From Candidatus Roslinia caecavium (GTDB taxonomy: Bacteria; Bacillota; Clostridia; Monoglobales; Monoglobaceae), in the NCBI GenBank assembly GCA_904419955.1, contig CAJFTO010000006.1:1-64000 (forward strand): a DNA stretch of 64,000 nt, read 5' to 3'. The notes under the pieces were generated by a model. It was given only the letters and a program-made list of their open reading frames with translations, did not search any database and was not told the origin of the DNA. This document shows, piece by piece, positions 1 to 7,108 of the stretch (position 1 is the stretch's first letter; each line of letters begins with the position of its first letter). Made by a program: the position numbers and the translations under genes.

Positions 1-243
1 ATGTTTGTTTTCGAGAACACGGCGACCACGACCAAGGGTATTATACGCGAGATGCTCAGCTTTTTCTCGGCGCGCGCGCTGACCCTGATTTTGGCGATAG
101 TTCTGATGTGGCTGGGCGCGACTGTTATGGGGATCAATCAGGTTATTGTAAAGCTCGTTTCAAACGTGATCGTGATAATACTGAACTATGTTTTCAGTAA
201 GCTGTGGATATTTAATACTAAGCCGAAGGATGCCGACAAATAA
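1..243 (+). CDS. GtrA-like membrane protein, C-terminal part
   Basis: The frame is open at base 1, so only the last 80 codons are seen and the ATG there need not be the start. Two hydrophobic membrane segments (about residues 18-44 and 48-68) end in NYVFSKLWIF and a short polar tail. This ending is usual for GtrA-like proteins, small four-helix membrane proteins of about 130-150 residues linked to moving polyprenyl-phosphate sugars across the membrane for surface glycan modification. The substrate cannot be told. The next gene starts 39 bases downstream, so they may be co-transcribed. Confidence 0.6.
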   Translation: MFVFENTATTTKGIIREMLSFFSARALTLILAIVLMWLGATVMGINQVIVKLVSNVIVIILNYVFSKLWIFNTKPKDADK

Positions 244-282
244 AAATGAATGGGAATGTTATTTAGCGCGAGGTGAGATATT

Positions 283-1380
283 ATGCCGTACAGATTAAAA
301 TTTTGGCAAAAGCTGGTCGTTTCGTTGATAGTTTGCATAACCGCCGTATTGATAATATGCGCGGTCGAGATCAATACGAACAGGACGCAGGATACGTCGA
401 CCAATACCGAGACCCAGACGGGAGTCTCTCCGACCGAGGACGAGGCGGTCGAGTTTAAAATATATCCGTTTTCCCAGGCGGCGAGCTTTGAGGACAGGAT
501 ATACGTAAGTCCGACGATCGCCGATAATTCGGAGGATATCGACGAGTTTACCGAGATCCCTGTGGACGCCGAGCTGTTTTGTCCGACCGAAGATGGGATA
601 TATTATATAGCGGAGTCCGAGGACGGGTCGTCCGAGTTCCCGTATGAGATACGCAGATGCGGCTACGACGGCGAGGACGACAGCTTAGTCAGCGAATACG
701 CCTCGAACGTCGGCTCTCCGGCGATAGTCGGAGATTATATAATCGCCGCGTATTACGACGACGGCGAGGACGCCGAGGATAATTCCTGCATCTGCCGCGT
801 AAGGCTCGGAACCGATTTCCCTGAGAGGGTGGCGTCCGGCAGGTATCATATATACGGCTACGACGAGAACTATATATATTATGTAGAAGAAGAGGAGAGT
901 ACGTCGAATACTCTGCGCCTTAAGAGAATGAATTTCGACGGAGAGGACGTATCTACAGTCTTGGAGTATTCCACTAATTCAAACTCGATCGTGGTAGAAG
1001 GGGATTACATTTTCTTCTCGGCTTACAGTCGGGCCGATAAGTGTTTTAAGATATACCGTTCGCCGAAAAACGGGGATGGATACATTGACGAGTATGTGTT
1101 CGAGTGTCCCTCGGACTCGTTCGACGTTTTGGACGGACGCATATATTTCAACGCGGGGTCGGACGTATACAGCGCCAATATAGACGGAGTTGACGAGCGG
1201 CTGCTGGCGAATATGGACGAGGATAATATAGAGGCGTATTCGTTTATGATAGCGGGCGAGTATTTATACTATAAAGAAGCGGCCGACGGCGCGGCGGAAA
1301 AGGAGTACGATACGTATTACTACCGCGTTCCGGTAGAAGGCGGCGAGAAAGAATATATCGGAGCCTGGAACGAATATTGA
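283..1380 (+). CDS. Membrane-anchored DUF5050-like repeat protein
   Basis: This 365-residue protein starts at an ATG six bases after the SD GAGGTGA. One N-terminal membrane segment (about residues 12-29) acts as signal anchor. A Thr/Glu-rich linker follows, then an extracellular domain very rich in Asp, Glu and Tyr. Short repeats of the type 'IYY...DG' recur (for example residues about 105-112, 200-206, 285-292), as in DUF5050 and other beta-propeller-like proteins of Clostridia. No catalytic motif is visible. A surface sensing or binding role is inference. The acidic bias may suit calcium binding, but no defined site is seen. Confidence 0.6.
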   Translation: MPYRLKFWQKLVVSLIVCITAVLIICAVEINTNRTQDTSTNTETQTGVSPTEDEAVEFKIYPFSQAASFEDRIYVSPTIADNSEDIDEFTEIPVDAELFCPTEDGIYYIAESEDGSSEFPYEIRRCGYDGEDDSLVSEYASNVGSPAIVGDYIIAAYYDDGEDAEDNSCICRVRLGTDFPERVASGRYHIYGYDENYIYYVEEEESTSNTLRLKRMNFDGEDVSTVLEYSTNSNSIVVEGDYIFFSAYSRADKCFKIYRSPKNGDGYIDEYVFECPSDSFDVLDGRIYFNAGSDVYSANIDGVDERLLANMDEDNIEAYSFMIAGEYLYYKEAADGAAEKEYDTYYYRVPVEGGEKEYIGAWNEY

Positions 1381-1416
1381 GCGCGCAAGACCTGTAAGCG
1401 CGATTGGATGTAATGA

Positions 1417-1476
1417 AAAGCGGACGGATTTTTGGGATGTATTATGCATTTCCTTATGCCGGCCGCTTTAATTTTG
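1417..1476 (+). terminator. Probable terminator after the DUF5050-like gene
   Basis: AAAGCGGACGG at 1417-1427 pairs with CCGGCCGCTTT at 1459-1469 at 10 of 11 positions, across a 31-base loop, followed by a weak T-rich stretch. The long loop makes it weaker than the other terminators here. Confidence 0.4.
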
Positions 1477-1536
1477 CCCTGAGGTGTGCAAATTGTACAA
1501 ACCTGAAAAATTTGTATGAACTTATAAAAATAATCC

Positions 1537-1565
1537 TTGCATTCTCGGTTTTGCTATGGTAAACT
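1537..1565 (+). promoter_or_regulatory. Sigma-A promoter of rpsB-tsf
   Basis: TTGCAT at 1537-1542 and TAAACT at 1560-1565 are separated by 17 bases. The start of transcription would be near 1572, giving a leader of about 130 nucleotides before rpsB. Confidence 0.6.
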
Positions 1566-1570
1566 ATATC

Positions 1571-1699
1571 AGTATGCGGCTTTGCCGCGAATAAAAAATA
1601 CGCACGCCGTACGATCTTGCAGGATGTGCCGCGTCCCATGTCGGTTCTTGTGGGAGTTGAGTACGGGCGGAGGTATAAAACAAAATGGAGGTGTAAATC
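1571..1699 (+). promoter_or_regulatory. Structured rpsB leader, candidate S2 autoregulatory element
   Basis: The leader can fold into a hairpin GCGGC/GCCGC (1576-1580 with 1584-1588). A second domain is closed by GCCGTAC (1606-1612) with GTACGGGC (1661-1668, one bulge) and contains an inner TCCCA/TGGGA stem (1634-1638 with 1651-1655). The rpsB SD lies just beyond it. Ribosomal protein operons often carry leaders that bind their own product. That this one binds S2 is inference from position and foldability. Confidence 0.4.
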
Positions 1700-2443
1700 A
1701 TGGGAGTAATTCAAATGAAACAACTGCTTGAGTCGGGCGTTCACTTCGGTCATCAGACGCGTCGCTGGAACCCCAAAATGGCGGAGTACATTTTTACGGA
1801 AAGGAACGGCATCTATATAATCGATCTGCAGAAGACGGTTAAGAAGATCGAAGAGGCTTACTACTTCGTGCGCGACATCGCTGCTGAGGGCGGTTCGGTT
1901 CTGTTTGTCGGAACCAAGAAACAGGCTCAGGAAGCTATCAAGGAAGAGGCTGAGAGAACGGGAATGTTCTACGTCAACGCGAGATGGCTCGGCGGTATGC
2001 TCACAAACTTCAAGACCATCAAGCAGAGAATAAACAGACTGTTCCAGCTTGAGAAAATGGCTGAGGACGGCACGATGGATCTTCTTCCCAAGAAGGAAGT
2101 TATCAAGCTCAACCTTGAAAAAGAGAAGCTCGAAAAGTTCCTCGGCGGTATCAAGAACATGCAGGATCTGCCGCAGGCTATGTTCGTAGTAGACCCGAGA
2201 AAAGAGAAGAACGCTATAGCGGAAGCTCATAAGCTGGGCATACCCGTAATCGCGATAGTAGATACCAACTGCGATCCTGAGGAAGCGGATTTCCCGATAC
2301 CGGGCAACGACGACGCTATCCGCGCGGTAAAACTTATAGTAAACACTATAGGCAACGCTATCTTGGAAGGAAAACAGGGCGAGCAGATGGAAGATTCGGC
2401 CGCTGAAGACGAGGACGTAAACCTCGACATGATAGACGAATAA
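1700..2443 (+). CDS. rpsB: 30S ribosomal protein S2
   Basis: S2 is a small-subunit ribosomal protein needed for binding S1 and initiating translation. The 247 residues match the family's usual length, with the typical N-terminal block ([17 protein letters not shown], about residues 9-25), the FVGTKKQA motif near residue 73 and the [14 protein letters not shown] block near residue 180. The C-terminus is acidic. The ATG at 1700 has the SD GGAGGT eight bases upstream. The gene is followed by tsf after 63 bases, the standard bacterial order, and sits behind its own promoter and leader. Confidence 0.98.
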   Translation: MGVIQMKQLLESGVHFGHQTRRWNPKMAEYIFTERNGIYIIDLQKTVKKIEEAYYFVRDIAAEGGSVLFVGTKKQAQEAIKEEAERTGMFYVNARWLGGMLTNFKTIKQRINRLFQLEKMAEDGTMDLLPKKEVIKLNLEKEKLEKFLGGIKNMQDLPQAMFVVDPRKEKNAIAEAHKLGIPVIAIVDTNCDPEEADFPIPGNDDAIRAVKLIVNTIGNAILEGKQGEQMEDSAAEDEDVNLDMIDE

Positions 2444-2506
2444 TTTCAGGATTATAAACTTAAAGTTACGTTTGATAAGCTAAAACATGAAAGGGAGTAT
2501 CAGATA

Positions 2507-3424
2507 ATGGCATTTACAGCACAAGATGTAAAATCGCTCAGAGAAATGACCGGCTGCGGAATGATGGACTGCAAAAAGGCCCTTCAGGAAACGGACGGAG
2601 ATATGGACAAGGCCGTTGAATATTTAAGAGAAAAGGGTCTTTCCAAGGCCGCTAAGAAAGCGGGCAGAATAGCTGCCGAAGGTATCGTTAAGTCCTATAT
2701 AAACGGCGGCGTAGGCGTTGTGGTAGAGGTCAACTCGGAGACCGACTTTGTCGCTAAGAACAACGATTTCCAGAACTTTGTTTCCGACGTCGCTAAGACG
2801 ATCGCCGACGGAGCTCCGGCCGACGTCGAGGCTCTTAAGGCTATGACGATCAGCGGCGGATCTAATACCGTAGGCGAGGCGCTTACCGAAAAGATCGCTA
2901 CGATCGGCGAGAACATGAACATCAGACGTTTCGCAAGGATCGATACCGACGGCGTTGTTGTAGATTATATCCACGCCGCGGGCAAGATCGGCGTTTTGGT
3001 CGAGGCTTCGGCGCCCGACAACGATCAGGTAAGAGAGTGCCTCAGAAACGTAGCTATGCAGATAGCGGCGCTCAATCCGAAGTATCTCTCGAGCGCGGAC
3101 GTTTCGGAAGAGTATAAGAACCACGAAAAAGAGATCCTCATGGCTCAGGCTAAGAACGATCCCAAGAACGCGAGCAAGCCGGATAATATCATAGAGAAGA
3201 TGATAACCGGCCGTCTTGCAAAAGAGCTCAAAGAAGTTTGCCTGCTCGAGCAAGAATACGTTAAGGCTACTAACAAGGAGACCGTAGAGCAGTATGTTAA
3301 GCAGGTTTCCAAGGAGATCGGTTCCGATATCGTTTTAAAGAGCTTTGTACGTTTTGAGACGGGCGAAGGCATCGAGAAGAAGCAGGACGATTTTGCGGAC
3401 GAAGTGGCTTCGATGATAAAATAA
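2507..3424 (+). CDS. tsf: Translation elongation factor Ts
   Basis: EF-Ts is the guanine-nucleotide exchange factor that regenerates EF-Tu-GTP. At 305 residues it is a full-length member. The N-terminal UBA-like part contains LREMTGCGMMDCKKAL, followed by the conserved EGIVKSYI and VNSETDFVAKN motifs (about residues 60-90). The core ends with a C-terminal helical module. The ATG has a GGGAG SD. It is the second gene of the rpsB-tsf operon and is followed by a strong terminator. No frpR/pyrH genes follow, so the wider ribosomal cluster is broken here. Confidence 0.98.
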   Translation: MAFTAQDVKSLREMTGCGMMDCKKALQETDGDMDKAVEYLREKGLSKAAKKAGRIAAEGIVKSYINGGVGVVVEVNSETDFVAKNNDFQNFVSDVAKTIADGAPADVEALKAMTISGGSNTVGEALTEKIATIGENMNIRRFARIDTDGVVVDYIHAAGKIGVLVEASAPDNDQVRECLRNVAMQIAALNPKYLSSADVSEEYKNHEKEILMAQAKNDPKNASKPDNIIEKMITGRLAKELKEVCLLEQEYVKATNKETVEQYVKQVSKEIGSDIVLKSFVRFETGEGIEKKQDDFADEVASMIK

Positions 3425-3464
3425 GTCGAATCGGCTTAAGATTTGTAACAGGTCAATATATACG

Positions 3465-3505
3465 AAAAGCGGTATGTCTTTGCGGCGTATCGCTTTTTGC
3501 TTTTT
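3465..3505 (+). terminator. Terminator of rpsB-tsf
   Basis: AAAAGCGGTATG (3465-3476) pairs with CGTATCGCTTTT (3486-3497) with one mismatch, and a T-rich tract follows. Confidence 0.75.
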
Positions 3506-3598
3506 AAGATAAAATTTATCGGTAATATCAGGTTTTTTAAATGACGGTCGTTAAAGTATTTAAGGCGTTTACAGCTTTTATGCTTAATCTGTTCGTTA

Positions 3599-3627
3599 TT
3601 GACAAAACGCGAAAGATTGTATATAAT
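3599..3627 (+). promoter_or_regulatory. Consensus sigma-A promoter of the dockerin protein gene
   Basis: TTGACA at 3599-3604, a 17-base spacer and TATAAT at 3622-3627 match the sigma-A consensus at all twelve positions. Transcription would start near 3634, leaving a leader of about 245 nucleotides before the gene at 3880. Confidence 0.75.
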
Positions 3628-3633
3628 AAAAAA

Positions 3634-3879
3634 AGACAAATTTTAATTGATTCGCGCATGATATAGATTGTATGCGTATAAAAATGGGATTAAACGTAAA
3701 ATACAATATTTCCATAATTATAAAATCTCAGAATCGTAACATTTTTCCGATTTCGCTCAAAAAGAAGGGTGGCAAGGCGGATAGAGCTATAGTCGAAAAT
3801 CTTCTATAGCGCGAATATTTAGGCGATTTAAACAGAAAAAATTAAAATTATAATAATAAAGTAAGGGGGATAATCCCAA
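3634..3879 (+). promoter_or_regulatory. Long 5' leader of the dockerin protein gene
   Basis: This untranslated stretch contains two clear hairpins: CGCAT/ATGCG (3655-3659 with 3672-3676) and GCTATAG/CTATAGC (3786-3792 with 3804-3810). Near the start codon GGGGATAATCCC can form a small stem that would cover part of the SD. No known riboswitch class was recognised, and no U-tract follows the hairpins. Confidence 0.35.
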
Positions 3880-6804
3880 ATGAAAAAAATTATTTTATGC
3901 GTCGCTATGGTTACGCTTTTGCTGGCGCTGACGGCCGTTACGGCGAGCGCGGAGTGGAGCGGTACGGGTACGGCGGAAGATCCGTATTTACTTACCGGAG
4001 ACGATGAGAACATTTCGGATTTGACGGCGCTGTTCGAAGGCGACGCTCCGGCAGATACAATCTATTTAAAGGCGGACGACGATTTTACGCTGGAGCAGAC
4101 GATAACTATCCCGGAAGGTTTTTCGGTAAATCTGGACTTGGCGGGGAGTACTATTACCGGTTCTGAAGCGATAAGGACAAGTTACTTGATAACTAACCTC
4201 GGCGATTTGACTCTAAGCGACAGCGTAGGAAACGGAAAGATAGCGGCGTCGCTGTTCGTTTTGAATAACAGCGGAAAGCTTACGGTAAACGGCGGTATTT
4301 ACGAGACTTCGGAGCGCGGATATAACGACGGCAATAGCGCTTATTCAAGCTGCGTATTCAGAAACGCGGGCGGCGAAGCGGTCATTAACGACTGCACTGT
4401 CAACGCGATGGTAAACGCGCTGAACAGCAGAGTAAATTCGGATACGGGTGCTGAGCCTAAGGTAACCATTTTGGGCGGAACCTTTAACTCTAAGGCTTGT
4501 TCGACCTGCGATAATACTTTTTGGGCCTACTGCGTGATCAGCAGCGCCGGCGAGATATATATCGAGGACGCTGATATTACAGGAACGCAGGGGGCTTTGG
4601 CTATTTCGGGCGGCTACGGCGAAGTAAAAGGCGGAAACTACAAGACTCAGGTCTGTGAAGCAGGTCATAACGCCGTATTCTACGCGCTGTATGTAGCGGG
4701 CGAGGTAGGTAACGCCACGGCTGTAGTATCAGGCGGAACGTTTGAATCGGAAGTTAGAAACGCGTCTTTGGTAGGTAATAGTAAAGACGGAGGAAACAAG
4801 CTTCCGGCGACGGTATATTTTACCGGCGGTACTTTCATCAGCCCGGACGGCGTAGCGGCTGTTAACGCGGACGTTGGTTACGGAAATCCGTCTATTACCG
4901 GCGGAACCTATAGCAGCGACGTGAGCGCGTATGTTTCTAACGCGGCTGTTTACGACCCGGCTACGGGAACAGTAACTCCGATCTCTCAGGAGAACGCGAC
5001 GACTTCTATCGAGAAGATGGATGGACTTACTTATTATTATGATTCGCTTGTAGACGCAGTTGCGGACGTGAAGGATGGCGAGACCATCCTGCTTTTGAAG
5101 GATGCTACAGGAGACGGTATAGTCGTTCCCGAGGGCAGCAATTTCACGATAGATTTCGGCGGACATACATATCGGATCACGAGCATGGTGGGGTCTACAG
5201 GTACTAAAACCAACGGTATGCAGCTGCTTAAGGATTCCAATCTTACGTTTAAGAACGGAACGATTGCGCGCAGCGCTACCGGAACGCGAATCCTAATCCA
5301 AAATTACAGTAATTTGACCCTCGAAGACATGACGCTTGATGGAACTACGGGAAATTCTGCGTTCTTATGCGACTATGTCCTGAGCAATAACTACGGTGAT
5401 ATTACGCTTAAGGGAAATACAAACATCAATGCTCCCAACGTGGCTTTCGACGTGTGCTACTGGCCCAACTCTACATATTCAAACGGCGTTTCGGTAACGG
5501 TCGACGAGAGCATGACCGGCGTGATAGACGGCGACGTCGAGATCAGTACGTATAGCGCTACAGAAGCGGATCTGTCTGATCTGCTGAAGCTAAATATCAA
5601 CGGCGGTACTTTTGAGGGCGAGTTTAAAAATATTACCGCGGAAGTTAACGATCCGACTATAGCGATTACGGCCGGTTCATTTACCGACGACATATCCGCG
5701 TATGTCGCGGACGGCTATACTATGGTTCAAAACAGCGACGGCGCCAACGTCGTGTTGGAAGGCTCGGGCGACAGCGCTATTACGGGCAAGATCGCCGTCG
5801 AGATTACGCCGGGAGCGGACGCGAATACATACGACATTATGCTGACAGCCGATGACGGGAAATATATCAACCGCCTCTCATCCGCTGAGCTTAGGTTTGC
5901 GCTCAACGTGACCGATGGCGCTGTGGACTATGAGATAGTCCCAGCCGAAAATATTAATATCGTAGATCTGGGCGAGGATACTTACGGTTTCTATTTCGAC
6001 GGACAAAACGAGGCGGACGCAACGGGTCAGTCGTTGTGCATCGGCAGCGTCGTATTCACCGGTTACGGCTCGGGCGCGTTTGCGTGCATTGAGTATCCTG
6101 ACGCAAAGGTAAACACTGCGGAGTACAGCGATAATATTGTCGATACGTATATCCCGAACGGCGACGGCGCAAATACGGGATTGTTGACATTCGGCGAAGC
6201 TATCGAGCTCAATTTACAGCCCGAGACAAGCGTTCTTACGATAAACGTGAACTTCCCGAACGCGATCGAGAACAACTCCGCGGCTTATCAGCAGATGAGA
6301 GCTACTATATCCGGCGGAACGCTGACCGAGCCGAAAGTGATAGAATTTGGCGATGACAAGACGTTAGATACGGAGACTGAAACGTTCAGCTTTGACGCGG
6401 ATACCTGCACCTATACTTACACAGGCGCATTCGTCAAGAACCTTACCTATAATGTGACGATCGAGGGCGAGGGCTACAGAACCGCGCGCTATACGGTAAA
6501 CTTAAACGAGGACAAGACGCTGAGCTTCTGGAACAATGTAATGGATAGTGACAAATATGTCGAGACTGTTACAGAGACCGGCGATGAAGTCGGCGAAGCG
6601 TATGCGACGACCTATCTTGCGGGCGATATAGTGATGAATAACAAGATAGATATCTACGATCTGTCGGCGGTAGTCGCGTATTTCGGAGAGGTAAATCTGG
6701 ATACCGACGAGAACATGTACGGCTACGCTAAGTACGACCTAAACCGCGACGGCAAGATAGACTCTAAGGACGTTGCTATGGTACTCGTATCTTGGGGAAA
6801 ATAG
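3880..6804 (+). CDS. Secreted beta-helix protein with C-terminal dockerin
   Basis: This 974-residue protein starts with a classical signal peptide (residues 1-24, ending TASA). Residues about 25-620 carry many short repeats of the type GGTF or GGTY and NGG-type turns, the pattern of a right-handed parallel beta-helix. Residues about 630-900 look like immunoglobulin-like beta modules of unknown function. The last 63 residues (about 912-974) are a type I dockerin: two F-hand calcium repeats, the second a clean DLNRDGKIDSKDV, the first weaker (GDIVMNNKIDIYDL). Dockerins bind cohesins on scaffoldins or on the surface. No cohesin or scaffoldin is seen nearby, and no polysaccharide lyase catalytic motif could be identified, so adhesion or structure is as likely as catalysis. 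It is transcribed alone. Confidence 0.8.
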   Translation: MKKIILCVAMVTLLLALTAVTASAEWSGTGTAEDPYLLTGDDENISDLTALFEGDAPADTIYLKADDDFTLEQTITIPEGFSVNLDLAGSTITGSEAIRTSYLITNLGDLTLSDSVGNGKIAASLFVLNNSGKLTVNGGIYETSERGYNDGNSAYSSCVFRNAGGEAVINDCTVNAMVNALNSRVNSDTGAEPKVTILGGTFNSKACSTCDNTFWAYCVISSAGEIYIEDADITGTQGALAISGGYGEVKGGNYKTQVCEAGHNAVFYALYVAGEVGNATAVVSGGTFESEVRNASLVGNSKDGGNKLPATVYFTGGTFISPDGVAAVNADVGYGNPSITGGTYSSDVSAYVSNAAVYDPATGTVTPISQENATTSIEKMDGLTYYYDSLVDAVADVKDGETILLLKDATGDGIVVPEGSNFTIDFGGHTYRITSMVGSTGTKTNGMQLLKDSNLTFKNGTIARSATGTRILIQNYSNLTLEDMTLDGTTGNSAFLCDYVLSNNYGDITLKGNTNINAPNVAFDVCYWPNSTYSNGVSVTVDESMTGVIDGDVEISTYSATEADLSDLLKLNINGGTFEGEFKNITAEVNDPTIAITAGSFTDDISAYVADGYTMVQNSDGANVVLEGSGDSAITGKIAVEITPGADANTYDIMLTADDGKYINRLSSAELRFALNVTDGAVDYEIVPAENINIVDLGEDTYGFYFDGQNEADATGQSLCIGSVVFTGYGSGAFACIEYPDAKVNTAEYSDNIVDTYIPNGDGANTGLLTFGEAIELNLQPETSVLTINVNFPNAIENNSAAYQQMRATISGGTLTEPKVIEFGDDKTLDTETETFSFDADTCTYTYTGAFVKNLTYNVTIEGEGYRTARYTVNLNEDKTLSFWNNVMDSDKYVETVTETGDEVGEAYATTYLAGDIVMNNKIDIYDLSAVVAYFGEVNLDTDENMYGYAKYDLNRDGKIDSKDVAMVLVSWGK

Positions 6805-6841
6805 TTTTATAAAACGCTTTTATAGATACAAGTTAAAATTT

Positions 6842-6884
6842 GGCCGCGGCTCGAGTGGATTTATTTAGGGCTGCGGCTTTTTTT
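6842..6884 (+). terminator. Terminator of the dockerin protein gene
   Basis: GCCGCGGC (6843-6850) pairs with GCTGCGGC (6870-6877) with one mismatch, and seven T follow at once. Confidence 0.8.
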
Positions 6885-6996
6885 GCGGCCGGGAGAGGCG
6901 GATAATAAAGCGCGGCGGCTTGATCTGTTTGTTGGCATACGGATCCCCGTATAGGCCGACTATGTTTAAAAACTGCAAAAAAATGGGCGTATTTCG

Positions 6997-7025
6997 TTGA
7001 CAAGATTTGTTCAAACTGATATACT
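6997..7025 (+). promoter_or_regulatory. Sigma-A promoter of the XRE-cupin-ligase gene
   Basis: TTGACA (6997-7002), a 17-base spacer and TATACT (7020-7025). The leader is about 77 nucleotides. No clear palindromic operator overlaps the promoter, although the product carries a DNA-binding domain. Confidence 0.7.
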
Positions 7026-7108
7026 TGTTAATAAAGTTTGTTTATATAACTTAAAAAGTATCTAAATAAAATTGTTGCAAACGAAACCGAGAGTAAAGGA
7101 GAATGGGA

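Noticed and set aside
1454-2230. 258-codon minus-strand frame over rpsB
   Set aside because: Shadow of rpsB and its leader; low-complexity translation and no start signals.
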